This document shows, one piece after another, positions 34,810 to 48,026 of a stretch of DNA of 64,000 nt. Made by a program: the position numbers and the translations under genes. This DNA comes from Russula earlei (Eukaryota > Basidiomycota > Agaricomycetes > Russulales > Russulaceae). The notes below the pieces were generated by a model, which did not search any database, was not told the DNA's origin, and saw only the letters and a program-made list of their open reading frames with translations. The stretch covers positions 62,001 through 126,000 of the forward strand of contig JAGFNK010000095.1 in assembly GCA_025769875.1 (NCBI GenBank), written 5' to 3'. Each line of letters begins with the position of its first letter. The stretch's first letter is position 1.

Positions 34810-36017
34810 TCATGGAGTGCAGAATGTCGTTCCAATGAAGACGCCACGGTAGGGACCAAGATGATCAATTACGTTCCCATTCTGAATAATTGGCACCATC
34901 TTATTGCTGCATTGTGGGTCCTTGCCGTCGTCAGCACCTGTGGAGGAACGTATCAGTCGGTGCGAATGTAATGTGGGATGTGGGATAGCAAAAGAGGGGA
35001 ATCGCTCACCAGGACAGGCAACCGCACGCCCATCCGACTCGATGTGGATCTCTCGGCGTGGATGCCTGAAACCAAGCAAACGGTGAGGGACAGTTGGCAC
35101 AGGATCACGCATATGATTCATCCTTGTAAAATTGGTGACTTGTGAGTCAAAAAACGCGGCCCAAGCCGCATTGCCAACGCGAGGCGTCCCAAATGTAGCA
35201 CCCCGGACTGTCGTCCCTGCAGGGAGATTAAGTTTCATGAACAACGTATCAAGTTCCGCAAGTGCTCCGCCCAGCGAGTGACCGATCTATGCCAGGATGA
35301 GTCGGGACGGAGTTTCCAGCATACAACGACCTACAAGTATCACGTGAGTTGAAGAGTGCTCTGCCATCAGCCGTTTGACTTCTTCAAGGATCTTCGGTGC
35401 AGTCTTCTGGTGCTCAAGTGCAAAACCGGAATGAAGTTGGACATCGCTCGGAATACTGGGGAAGAGAGTGGGGTCGGGTGCCGTGCACTCGAGGTTCAAG
35501 TCGGTCAGAACGGCCATCCTACAAAGTATCAACTCGAGGGCATGACCGATAAGCATGTGACAAGCGTACAACTGCAACGGATCGGTGCCTTGGTGGGCTA
35601 CCACTACCGCAGACTGAGCAGGCCAGAATCCGACATAAACTATGATGATTGCTCAGCTCCGAGAAGTCGAACACAGTTACGTCGGTTTGATGAGCTGCTC
35701 ACAATATTGTGTACCGTCACCATCCCCGCCTGTCAGCGTTGGCAGAAAACCAGGAAGCGCATTGCAAGCATCTTTAGGCAGGATCTGTAAGAGGGGTCGC
35801 AAGTGGACGAGAGCGAGTACCAACCACCACATTGCCACCCAACAACTTTGTTGGGTGTGCAGTACGCTGCCCGTGCAAATTCAATATACGGCATGAACTC
35901 AGCGAACTGGGTGTCAGAAAGCGTTTTCACGGTCTCGTAGCTTGAGTTTAAAGAATGCTGAAAGTTGCCGACGATGGCAGCGGCAATGGAAAGGGCATGA
36001 AGAAATGGGGTCCACAT
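34810..36017 (-). CDS. Class 3 lipase / feruloyl-esterase-like, copy 2
   Basis: Exons 35825-36017, 35703-35771, 35570-35639, 35335-35518, 35010-35286 and 34810-34937 encode 306 residues with exactly the exon lengths of copy 1 (28466-29670). The introns are 53, 63, 51, 48 and 72 nt, all GT-AG. The signal peptide is clearer here (MWTPFLHALSIAAAIVG). Catalytic landmarks are IGHSLGGALAELD (Ser), RDPVPTVPH (Asp) and VIDHLGPY (His), with VVVAHQGTDP before the nucleophile. It is probably a secreted esterase or lipase. It diverges from copy 1 mostly in surface positions, so the duplication is old enough for divergence but has kept both frames intact. The Prm10-like gene lies between the two copies in the opposite direction. 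Confidence 0.93.
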
Positions 36018-37625
36018 TGCACTGAGAGGATGAATGAACGACAAAACCGAAGACGGTATTGCCCTGTTTATATAAATCTAGAGGATAGTGTGAGCGCTAC
36101 ATTAGGTCATGAAATCAGTGAGACAATGCCAATGACTGCTAACTTTGCCCATGTCTTTGAAATGGTATCTCATAAATGCCACATATAGTCCGGGCTACAC
36201 GATCACCGACGCTGGCGCTTAATGCGGCTCTTCGCACCGAAAACATCCTATTCAAGGGTTTGAGAATAATTAACCGAGGACCAAGACCTAATAGCACATA
36301 CAACAGGAACAGATATCAGTAATTCACTGATCAATAGAACATAACAAGAAACGGAACGTTCGAACAATGCTTGGATCGGCCGTCAAACATATCGACTTGC
36401 TACAAAGACATCGGATGATCGGGACGTCGTTCCATTATCCGGAGCCACGCGAGGTTAGGACGTTCGAAGATCCCATGTGAAAGAATTGATGGCCTAACGT
36501 TTGAAGCATCTGTGTTTGGCAAAAGGTTTAGGGCAATGAGTAAACAGTCCTGTACGTTTAGTAAGCGCATGACTTTTGAGGTTGAACCAAGGGGGTACAC
36601 TGCCTTGGTCGCGGCCCTCGTGCAAAAGAGTTAAGGTGATGAGAGCATGATTCGAAGCCGTAAGAGCCTTCGGCAGCCTAGATCACAGCTTTAGACACTC
36701 CGCTTATGTAAAGTAACAAGCGTCAGCCTAAGGAGATGAGAGCTTGACTGGCCCGGCGCTGCAACGGCGTTGTGGAAGCTGCATACACTTTCGTAGTTGG
36801 ATCATATCGAGCTGGAGAAATAAGGCCGTGCAGGAATACGGAATGATGCGTGATGCCGTTCCCAAGGTGCACTAACTGATGTCGTGAAAAAAACAAGACA
36901 GTCACCCTTGCTCCAAATGTATTTCCATTGCCAAGGACTAGAACTGTTAGGGTAGACAAGATTAGCGCTGGCGGCTAGACGTTTGGTCCAGACGTCGCTC
37001 GACACAGGGCTTAGGGGGACTGGGGGTTCTGGCCCTTGAAAAGGAATTTTACCCGGTCTCCCCTCCCCTGCATCGAACTCCAGTCCTAGCAATCTAGATA
37101 GAGCAGTCGATATCCTAGTCACTCGCATTCGGCTTGAAGTGCCGCAGCGGCGCAGGCTAATACCCTGCCAGTGATCGAAAAATGAAGACTCCATGGTCGG
37201 CTTTTGGTTGCGGTCCGGGGCTTATTCTTCGGGATTGCTGCTTGATTATCCAGTCTGCATCGCTCGGTGAGACACAGAAAACACGGGCGCCGAAAGGTAA
37301 GTTTGAATTTCGTTGAGGAAACAAGCACACTGACGCTCGTGATTATCTTAATGGATCGCTCGAAGCGTTTGTGGATGTCTGCCACTCCTTGCTCACCTCT
37401 GCCTTGTTGAACTGGAACCCGAACAGATCAAAGAAGGCGAAGACCTTCATACGTGTAAGAAAGCGAGTCATGAATCGCAACATGATGGGATTTCTGGAAA
37501 CGGGCCGATTACGGGCCGATGTTCCCTACACGACCTTTCCACGAGCTTGCCGCTGCTTTCAGTTGGACATCCATCATTTCGACAAACAGCCGTGTCCTTC
37601 TACGAGTAGCGCCTTCGAAATAACA
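36018..37625. other. Intergenic between lipase copy 2 and sirtuin
   Basis: No supported gene. Frames at 36802-37194 and 37119-37385 (minus) lack recognisable motifs. It contains an LTR-derived fragment at 37405-37453. Confidence 0.5.
37405..37453 (+). repeat. LTR fragment upstream of sirtuin
   Basis: About 45 bases beginning TTGTTGAACTGGAACCCG match, with a few mismatches, the start of the solo LTR at 53323-53707 (TGTTGAACCGGAACCC...). It is a truncated end of the same LTR family, about 170 bases before the sirtuin start codon. Confidence 0.7.
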
Positions 37626-39177
<1,552 letters not shown>

Positions 39178-40224
39178 AAGTTATGAACACCAACCAACAT
39201 CGTTGATGGAGCAATACTTACGGTGTAAGATGATTTGTACTGTCGGCAAGTTGAAGCGGCGGTGTAGACCGCATCTATATGGAACATCGTTGTTTTGCCG
39301 TAGAAGTATGATGGATCGCTGAAGGTGTGACTCTTGTGTTGGCCCACCCCAACACTGTAAGGTAGGAATATTCTGGATTACTAGGTGAATTATGTGGATA
39401 ATGAATGGGTGCCATTGCCTCATGCTGACCATGCCCTCTGTGCATGCCTCATGGCTCAGTGTGCCTCCTTGCCCCTTTGCTGCAACATGACACTCCAATA
39501 GAACTTGATGTGATTACTCCAGATTTAGCTATGGTACATATAATGCATGGATCTGAGTCTATTATGAGATACTCCACCTGGAAATGTGCCTTCTTGTTCT
39601 TCTCTAAAGCCAATGCATCCTCCTTTGCAAACAAGGACATTGGCATACTGCACAAAATCTTCTTCATGCTTGTTTTGGACAAAATGCTCCTCAATAGAAC
39701 TGAGCCACTCCTTCAGGTCAGGGTAGTCCTTGTCACATGTGATCTGTTTTGGGAGTGGGGAAGACCAAGGGAGCTGAGTGTTACAGAGCTGACCCAACTC
39801 TCCCACACACTGACATTTCCAAAAAAAGAAAGTAGAACAAATATCAACCAAATATCATTATAAATCAAGGTCATGTGACATGTAGACAAGGTTTTCACCT
39901 CACACCTCTCCCCCACTTGACATTTCCATATATAGTAGCTTACAAAGATGTCATCATGTGATAAATGTGGGCCAATGGTGAGGACCTATTTCATCCCCTT
40001 GTTTAAAAATCCAGTCCATTGGACCAAAAATGGACTGCAGACCCAACCAGACCAGACCGATGGCAACCGGACTTTCAGTTATGGTTGCCCTAAGTTATTC
40101 ACATGCATGGTTCACAGTTTATCAACACTGTAACATTTTAATTAATAGACTGTGCTTAGACTGACCACAACCAGTTGTGGACTGGATGTTACTGAGTGGT
40201 TTGGGGTCTGGAAGATGCTGGGAC
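39178..40224. other. Boundary region: sirtuin 3' flank into transposon-rich DNA
   Basis: Composition turns AT-rich here. It contains a decayed fragment related to the SAM-like gene at 46397-48026. Nothing else is recognised. Confidence 0.5.
39520..39760 (-). pseudogene. Relic of the SAM-like gene (C-terminal part, internally deleted)
   Basis: Minus-strand sequence reads YPDLKEWLSSIEEHFVQNKH and then QYANVLV, matching YPDLREWLRSIEEHPVRNKH and QYADILV of the gene at 46397-48026. Roughly 100 bases are missing before LALEKNKKAHF, and the frame is not maintained. It is a dead copy outside the large inverted-repeat element. Confidence 0.7.
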
Positions 40225-42120
40225 TGTCATGGTAATGAGCTGTGTCAGTTCTCAAGCGCAAAGACAAGTTGATAATAGAGATGTGTTCAAGAAATGGGCC
40301 AGTTCCCATGTATAAAGAATAAGGATCCCTGCAGTGGTTGAAGTGTTTTATGCTAAACAGGTTATGGCCAATAGACCCTTCCTAGTATGACTTGGTCCAT
40401 TGAGAAGCTAGGGTAAGTTTGTAATGGGATAGACTAGGGCTGGTTCCACTAGCTATATGCATTCAAGTCTGTCAGAGATCTTGAACAATGCAGAGAGAGT
40501 AGAGGAAGGTAGGTCTTAAAGGAGGAGAGCTCTTCTCAGTGGAGTGAAGAGAGACTCTTAGGGAAGGAAGGGATAGGTAGAGTAGATGGTAGTTGGTGTG
40601 TGTGAAGAGTTGGTGTCACTGACTGGGGGTGGTGTCACTGACAAATCATTTCATGCATGAGATGTGCGCTTCGAGTTGAGCGAGAATGAGATATTCTTGC
40701 GAAGTTTGGGGATCTCGGTGATGATACTGCCAAGGCAGATATGTACTGCAGAAGGGGGAAGGAGATGACAAGTCTTCGCATTTGAAGAACTAGAGGATCA
40801 AGAGGGTTTTCGAGACAATTGCTTGATTACTTGCAAGCCTACAATGTCAAGATCAGCTTTGATCTTAATATACTGACTCTAGTGAAAGAGTAGCTTGATA
40901 TAGTTCAAGCACTAGACTTCGAATCCTTTGATATTATCTCAGGAAGAATAGATGTAAGAGATGAGAAGGGCCCCTTTTACTTAGAGTATTCACTTGGTTT
41001 GACAAAGTTTGACAAGATAGTTATTCTTGTGAAAGAGTAAGTCGAGTGTAAGGCTCGACTGTTGGTACATCAGAGTATTTATATGATATCTCAATAACGG
41101 CTGATCCGTCTTGTACGAGACTTAGGAAGCACATAGCTGAGAGCCAGTAGTATCCACAACTGTAGAGCACAATTTGAGAGTGTCAGAGATGACTCACGCA
41201 TGAGTCATCTTTTCCTAGTATCTGTCATCAATCAGTAATCAATGAATAATCAAGCCGGTAAGCAATCAGTCATCAATCAGTAAGCAAATCACTAAGCAGC
41301 AGTAAGCAGGAATGAGTCATCAAAACATAGGTAAGCAAGCAGATGTAAGACGTGAATGCAAGAATCCTAACATACAAGTTCTGAAGTGAGAATCCAGTGG
41401 TATTCACAGGAGAACAAGCTTGGGGCTTGTTCTCAGTAAATGTCAGTTTATATACATATAGAACACTATATCAAATAGTATCCATGAGGAAACAATGTGG
41501 TGATCATGCTAGAACATTCAAGATCAGGGTGGTACAGGCAAGGCAGTATGTGTCATAAGAATGTGCGAGAAACATGAGACATGTCCAGGTTGGCTTGTCT
41601 GGTTGCCAGTCCAGTCTGATGTACTGGTTACTGTGACAGTTGGTGAGATGGAGATGTGGATGTGGTTTGAGGATTAGGAGTAAAGTGGGTTGCAGGCGAA
41701 TATGTTGGACAAGAGTAGGTTGGATTCTACAAGAGACCAAGCTTAGGGCTTTGGTCACAAAGTACTGAGCTTATATATACAGGAGAAGTGCAGCAATAGC
41801 TGTGCTTTGACTGTGCTACTAGTATAGTAGGAGTCATAATAAGTAGGAGTCATAGAAATGAGGCCATGAATGAGTCATAACCAAGTAACTGTGCTGCACA
41901 ATAAGTGCGCAGCATTGCACAGTCGAAACTAAGAAAAGAGAACCAAACAAAGGGAAAGTAACAGCAATCCAGTGTTACCTGGACATGTATGGATCACATG
42001 ATAATGCAGAAGGGATCACAAGACGTAAGAGATCACGAGACCAGTAGGTAAAGGGATGTATGAAAGCAAGCAGCCCATAGCAAAGGTAAGAAGTAAATGT
42101 AAAAGGAAAATGGTGTAACA
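40225..42120 (-). repeat. Gypsy 3' LTR, interrupted by a solo LTR
   Basis: Begins TGTCATGGTAATGAGC and ends GTGTAACA. Without the insertion at 40614-41638 and its 5-bp duplication it is about 870 bases. It matches 58964-59151 joined to 59778-60392 in long near-identical stretches. Confidence 0.88.
40614..41638 (+). mobile_element. Solo LTR (1,025 bp) inside Gypsy 3' LTR
   Basis: Starts TGTCACTGAC and ends CTGTGACA. It is flanked by GTTGG at 40609-40613 and 41639-41643, and the uninterrupted sequence GAGTTGGTGAGATGG is seen at the homologous place near 59975. TG...CA ends with a 5-bp duplication mark an LTR that lost its internal part. Orientation cannot be determined. Confidence 0.85.
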
Positions 42121-42140
42121 TCACCCCCCCATCAAGGCCC
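42121..42140 (-). other. Polypurine tract of the Gypsy element
   Basis: Directly inside the 3' LTR the minus strand reads a purine run around GATGGGGGGGTGA. This is the position and composition expected of the plus-strand primer site of an LTR retrotransposon. Confidence 0.65.
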
Positions 42141-42189
42141 CTAGAAGTGAGAATGACGATGATAAGGCTGACCTACTTTCCTCCAGGGC

Positions 42190-43400
42190 TGGTCTGACTT
42201 TGCAGATCATACCCTTTTTGTTTGATAATCTCCTCTGTTGGGACAGTTTGGTCGAATGTGCCCCAGTTCACCGCAATGAAAGCAGGATTTTCTGGAGTGA
42301 CGGGAGGAGATTGGTGGGAGTCTGGGAGTGTTGGATGAGAAGGATGAGCCAGGGAGTTGGAAGGAGTCGGTGGAGGAAGATGAATTGAGTCGCATAAGTT
42401 CCAATAGGCGACCACCATCTTCTTCTTCGTCTGATCTGTCTTGCCACCTGAGGTTGAGGGTAACCCAATTGAGAGTATTGGCGGCAGCAAGGGTTTGTTT
42501 AACCTCCTTGAGGTGTCCCTGGTGTTCGAGTATTTGGGTGAAGAGGAGGCATATGGTTTGTCTCCTCTTGAGGATCTCCTTGGTCCTGTACCTGTATGAC
42601 TTGACTCCTGCTGTGAGGGAGGGGTTGTTGTCATCCTCAATGGCCCTATCGACAAAGTTCATGTAAGGCTGGTCAGTGAGGAGCATGTCCCACTGCTCCT
42701 CAATATGGACTGAGATGGGCCAGGCAGTGGGGATCAGTGTGAATACTTGGGAGAAGATGGGGGCTCCCTTTCCAAGGGTGGCATGGATGAGGGGTTCTGG
42801 TCAGGCGTCCAACTCGACAAGAAACCAGTTTTCCCTGTACATGGTTCCTCCAGGGTACTCAGGGACTGTGAAGTCAATGAGGGGGTAGTCAGAGGAGGGG
42901 ATCCAGTCAGGGCTGGGTTGTGGAAGGTGAGGGGCGTCAAAGAATTTGGTGGCCTCGAATTGCTCAGCAAGGGAGAATGGGGATGGAGTGCATGCTGGGA
43001 AAAGGTCAAGTCCCAGGGCGTTGCACTCAGATCCAAGAAGGGTCAAGGAGAGGGAGATGGATGGTGAAAGAGGGGAGAGACAGACTCAGGCAGTGGTGTT
43101 GTTGTCGTCCTCATTGCACTCATAGGCAGGAGGGTTCTTGAAGGGTAAGGACCTTCTTGCCAATTGGGGAGTGGGGGAGGTGATGGCGTCAACGTCGGCA
43201 TAGGAAAGAGTAGGGGAAGGGTAGGCGAGAATGAGGGAGGCACAAGTGGGGACTGGGGACAAGGGACAGTAGGCAGGGGATGAGTAGGTTGGGATGGGTG
43301 AGGATGGAATATAAACTGGGGATTGAGACATTGGCAGTAATGAGAAGAGGTAGAGTTTGAAGGTGAAGAGGGTGAGGAAGGAGTTTAGTAGGTAGAGTGG
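42190..43400 (-). pseudogene. Post-pol ORF with CCHC zinc knuckle
   Basis: Between the chromodomain stop (43461) and the 3' LTR the minus strand holds a third coding region, now cut by two TGA stops (about 43085 and 42803). Its start is Pro/Ser-rich (MSQSPVYIPSSPIPTY). The middle has FEATKFFDAPHLPQPSPDW and YRENWFLVEL. The end has SYRYRTKEILKRRQTICLLF and a classical C-x2-C-x4-H-x4-C knuckle (CFHCGELGHIRPNCPN). The knuckle suggests a nucleic-acid-binding, Gag-like product distinct from the gag at 57096-58340. Function unknown. Confidence 0.65.
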
Positions 43401-43460
43401 ATGAGATGGCAGGCAAGTTGTAGAAGATGCTCTGCCATCTTGAGTTCTGGAGGAGGGTTT

Positions 43461-43850
43461 TTATACATGAGCTCGTCCACCCGCAGGGGAAATTGTCTTA
43501 GAGTTCAAGTATTCTTTGAGTAGAGCCAGAGCATGAAGGTCAGCAGAATTGACCCATGAGTGCTCCAAAACCAGGTATCCTTCCCAATGAACAAGGTATT
43601 GTGTCCTGCCTTGGTACTTCCTGTCTCCAATGATAGCTGCAATTTCATATTCTTCCTCTCCTTGTACAATGTCAGGTGGTGGTTGGGTAAAAGCTTTGCC
43701 ATATGCCCCTGTTTCAGTGAATGGCATGAGAAGATCCACATGAAACACATTGTGGATTTTCATTGATGGGGGCAATTTGATGCAGTACGCCACTGGTGTG
43801 ATTTGTTGTATCACCTCAAATGGTCCATAATGCTGGGGGGCAAGCTTCTT
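43461..43850 (-). pseudogene. Gypsy pol C-terminus: integrase tail and chromodomain
   Basis: The minus-strand frame reads KKLAPQHYGPFEVIQQI and HNVFHVDLLMPF (integrase C-terminal SH3-like part), then EEEYEIAAIIGDRK, QYLVHWEGY and SWVNSADL, a chromodomain. In chromoviruses this domain steers integration to marked heterochromatin. It is separated from the rest of integrase by the 8.2 kb inserted element. After removal of that element and one TA, the two halves are in the same frame. Confidence 0.85.
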
Positions 43851-43852
43851 TA

Positions 43853-45222
43853 TTGCCGTTTTCAGCGCACTTGGCGGAGTTTGAATTCCACCCAAATCGG
43901 CACAGAAAACCCTCTCAAACATGCGGGGCGAATATCTCCCTCAAAACAGCTTCAATTCACATGAAACTTATTGTCCCTGAATCGCCTGAATGAGGGCTAG
44001 GCAGCCCCATTGTTTTCATGAGATTTGAGTGAGAATTGGTGGAGCTGGACTCAAGCCACCTCCACATGTGTATTAGATGAATTACAACTCAAAATCATTG
44101 TCTATATCTATTATTTTTCCCTCATGTTGTACCCATGGGCTGTCTTGAGGCAGCCCCATAGTGTTTTTGACTCAAGCATTGTGGTGTGCAACGTCGTTTC
44201 CCTCATATCGTGTGACAGTAGCACGGTCGTGTGCCGGGAAGGAGCCCCCCCAGGAAGTGCACACCTGAGCCCATGGGGCGGTAAAGTGTGTCCAAGAATG
44301 CAGAATGACTTCATAAGACTGAAGCTCCAAAGAGGAGGAGCACCTAGCGGGAACGCGAGAACGCGTTTGTTCATTCGACTGCACTCAGGTTCACACAGAT
44401 GATAAGGGAACAACAGGGCAACTTTATTCAACATGGTAGCAGATACAGGTGGGAACTAAGGCTAAGGGACAGGAAAAGCACAAAAGACAGGCATATGAAA
44501 GGAAATCTAGACGTGAGAAGGGGACCAAAGCTGGACAACGCAAGGTATCGAGTCGTGGTCTCCAGCGGCTGTGGTAGTGGCATGTGGCGATTTGTGAATG
44601 ATGGCCGAGGCCAGGTGTGGTGACGAGGGGTGTGGTCGAGTTGCGACGCGAGGAGGGGGAGACGATGCAAAGGAGAGGCTGGAGGGGGGATAGGGAGAGT
44701 GCTGGTGGGTGGTCGCTTGGGCGCTGATGGCGCTGCTGAACGTGATTGTGGGTGGGATGATTGGAGAACTTGGATGGCAGATGCGAGGTAGAGGAGCAAG
44801 GGGGCGTGGAAGTAGAAAGGGAGAGGGAAGACGGCGGCAGGCTGGGAAATGGACACATAGGCGGCATGCAGATCTCTGACTAACAAAGTGAGAGTCTAGT
44901 AAAAAAGGGGAGAAAAGCATACCGAAATGTACAGTAGCAACACCATCCGATGGCAACGAAGACGGCGGCGTGGTACGGGGCTCTTCGGCTGTGCATTGGG
45001 ACTCGTCGGTGCATGGTGAAGGCAGGGGCATTGAGGGTGAGGGCATGCGGCGGTTGATGGGGGCGAGGGTGGCGTGCTGGTGGCGACGATGATGATGATG
45101 TGAGGACGAAGAGGAGATGGCACAAAGGAATACGCACATATGTACTCTTGTAAGCGATTCGCAACCAGCCATATAGCTGTGTGGGTGAGTCGACATCAAG
45201 GCCGTGCGCCTTTGCGAATGCG
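43853..45222. repeat. Left terminal inverted repeat arm (about 1.37 kb)
   Basis: Reverse complement of 50655-52030, with a few percent differences. It is rich in Ser/Pro-coding low-complexity frames that are open in both arms but carry no recognisable domain. Confidence 0.88.
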
Positions 45223-45368
45223 AACGCTAAGCGAGTCAGTGGCACATACGCGTACGCTTGTTTTTTTGAGTTGCTTTCTTGCTGCCACACATCACTTGGA
45301 CACTGTACGTCGCTTCTCACACCCACCTCACCTTCACCTAGCCCATTCTCTTGCTCTTGAGGTTGAAC

Positions 45369-45615
45369 ATGCCATATGCCAACATCTTCAAGTCCATCGT
45401 CCAGCGCGCTCCGCTCATGGTCACTTTATGGGTGAGTTTTCTGTCTTTCAGTTGCAATTCAAGACTGATTCACTTACCAGTGGTACCGTGGCACAATCTT
45501 GGTGCAGGATGAGCACCATGATGTTGCAACCGAGCAAGCTCGATACCTCAAGTTCGAGCTTTCGTTTGGGCGGCATGCCGACCATTCGGGTGGGAAGGTG
45601 GATGAGGGTCGTTGA
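45369..45615 (+). CDS. Small spliced ORF of 65 residues, unknown
   Basis: Exons 45369-45431 and 45481-45615 flank a 49-nt intron with GTGAGT, branch GACTGATT and CAG. The phase is zero. The product starts MPYANIFKSIVQRAPLM, then WYRGTILVQDEHHDV and RYLKFELSFGRHADH. There is no signal peptide; one weak hydrophobic patch lies at residues 12-22. The clean intron argues for a real gene inside the mobile element. I do not recognise the family. Confidence 0.45.
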
Positions 45616-45699
45616 CTGCAAGGCGGTCTTTCTGAGGAATCTGGGGAGAATGCGAACTGACACCACGCGTATAACCAGTCAAATAAAAAAGAGTTAGGT

Positions 45700-46396
45700 C
45701 ATTGCTAGAAAAATGCTTCCCTTGTGTGATATATCACCCCGTCAAAAGACTGTGCCTCAGGCTCTCTGTTGGTCTGTCGGAGGGCACACGACGACTGAAC
45801 AATGGCGTTTGTGGTTCAGCTGGCTTATTCCTACCAGCACACGAATGAGGGGAATGTCCCGTCTGACAACAAAAAAGGGCATTCGACGGCGAAGGGGCAC
45901 GCTCGGGTGTCCATGCGTGCGGGCGCAATGAGGCCACAGGACCTAGGGCCGCCCCAACAGCCTCATGCAATTGCACCACTCGGCATGGGGCGAAGATGCA
46001 GAAAAAAAGAAAAGAGCGAGATGCACAGGGCACGAACTGATGGTACCAGCTGCCCTGTGACGTGCTAAAGACTTCCGTCGCAGGCTACAGGGATGTTGAG
46101 GGCGATACATCAGCTACATCCCAGGCACACGTACAACAGGGATGGCCAGCAGCGAGGAGAGGGAGGAAAGGAAGAGATCCGCTTACTCTTAAAGGGGAGG
46201 ATGGCGAAAGAGTGGCCTTGCTTTCAGCATGGAGAGGCTTCCAGATAGGACCCGGTACCTTCATAATCACGACTGCTCACAGAGGTATTCACTAGGGATC
46301 TGCCTGCTCTTGAAAGGGGAGATGGTGAAAGAGTCAACTGCCTTGACAATAGTGTCCATATATCCAAGTCTAGTATAGAAAAGTGTTAGTATATTC
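45700..46396. other. Element interior, no gene supported
   Basis: Short overlapping frames on both strands without motifs or good splice pairs. Confidence 0.5.
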
Positions 46397-48026
46397 TTAA
46401 AATCGAGCCTTCTTATTTTTCTCCATAGCTGATGCATCCTCCACTGCAAAGCGCAAAATCCGTGAGGCTGTCCCGAATTCCATGCCACCAACATCTGCCA
46501 GCTCACTGCGAGTGAGTGGTACGATGTCTTCAATCATATAAAATTTGTGGGTTTCTACAAGGATGTCAGCGTACTGTGAGAGATCTTCACCATGTTTGTT
46601 TCGGACAGGGTGCTCTTCAATAGAACGGAGCCACTCCCTCAGGTCAGGGTAGGTGATGTTCCTATCGGATGCGGTGCGCTTTGACTGGGGTGGCGAAGAC
46701 CCAGGGTTCGGAGTAAAGGGAACGATGTTTTCAGAGCGAGGTAAGCGATGGGAGTTCGAACCATTAACATTGTTGGCAAAGGCGCCACCCAGCATCATCA
46801 TCATCATTTGCGCCCATTGGGGTGGATCAGAGGACGATCCAGCCACTGTGTGGCTAGGGTTTGGCATGGAGCCCAATGTATCGGAAGGGGGTGGTTGTGA
46901 TGTTTCCCGGTTCCTGACTTTCACCTGTCGAAAGCATTTGTCCGTGAGATTCAGTTTGTCTGGGGGAGTATCAACTGTTGCGAGGCGATGTGCCTGCAAA
47001 GGTGGTTTTAAGCTATGAAGATCCAAAAGAAAACAATGGCACGTACCAACAAGGAGGCCCAAATGCTCAGATCCTCCATCGTGTACTGGTAGTGTACGCC
47101 ATTCATTTGCACATAGCACGGCGTATTGTGCTTTTCGCACTGGTGTTTATCAGTCAAGAGCTTTAAAAGTTCATGTTGTTCTTGGCCAGGGAGATCCAAA
47201 AGCACATTTGAGGGTGCTGACTGTACCTGGGTCTTTCTTTTCCCTGGACCTTTCCGTCGAGAAATCGTCAGATGAAATTATGCGGAGTAGCATTTAGGCG
47301 CACCTTTTCTGTGCCTGGTTCAGAGGTATTGACAATCTGGATGCTGAAAGGCTTGACTTTGCCCTTTCCACGGTTTTTCGCCTTCTGTTCATCGATATGG
47401 TTCCACACATGCTCGATTAGCTTTTGAAAGGAAGCTCCATCTTCAAGCAACTTTGCAACAGCTTGCCCGTCTTGGGCACCATCCAGGGAAGGATGTATCC
47501 GATGTGCGATAGACAGACGATGCTCGTTTCCATTTTGGCCGCAATTTGGACAAGAAGATCTGAAAATGAGATGTCAGATTCAACAGCAAGTTCCCGAGAT
47601 GCATTTTTGTATGGGACATCAAAGGTGAGGTTGATTGTTGGATGGCCTGGGGTCACTAGTCACCGGCGAAAGGGGTCAATTCATCATTATTTGCACACCT
47701 TCCTCTTCAATTGAAGCATCACTCCCTTCTATGGGTCTGATGGGTGAGGCGCGTTTACCGTCATCTGCAAGAGTATATAGGTCCAGTGGACTGAGTTCCC
47801 CGGCTTCTGCATTTACATAGGCATAGGACTCTTCCTCCCCATCCTCATCAATAGCAGGAAGGGATGTCTTGGAAGCCTGAGCTCGTGGTTGTGATCGCTT
47901 CGGTTGAGTGGGAGTGCCTGAGCTGTCACTTTCATTTCCACCAGTTTTTTTTCGGGCAGCCTTCCTTTGGCCAGTAGTACGTGTCAATGCAGGCCGGCAT
48001 TTTGAAGCACGTTGCTTCGAGCCCAT
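46397..48026 (-). pseudogene. SAM-like C-terminal domain protein carried by the inverted-repeat element
   Basis: Start ATG 48026. Exon 1 is 47699-48026 (basic, Ser/Thr-rich, then IDEDGEEESYAYVNAE), and a 52-nt intron (GTGTGC) leads to HPTINLTFDVPYKNAS. The frame then shifts by one base near 47450, between LPWMVPKTGK and AKLLEDGASFQKLIE. Further parts are CYVQMNGVHYQYTMEDLSIW, an intron at about 46992-47044, and a C-terminal helical bundle YPDLREWLRSIEEHP...LADVGGMEFGTASRILRFA that resembles a sterile-alpha-motif fold. Relatives are, as I recall, common and multicopy in Agaricomycete genomes, with unknown function. Because of the one-base shift the copy may be dead, though a missed splice or an assembly error could explain it. 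Confidence 0.55.

Noticed and set aside
37060..37140. Minus-strand stretch resembling a tRNA (TTCGATGC loop, D-arm-like bases)
   Set aside because: No acceptor stem pairing and no proper A box; the T-arm stem does not close.
44507..45199. 230-codon Ser/Pro/His-rich frame in the left arm (also open in the right arm)
   Set aside because: Low-complexity product of CT-rich DNA, no start or splice context, several frames open at once. Treated as repeat DNA, not a gene.
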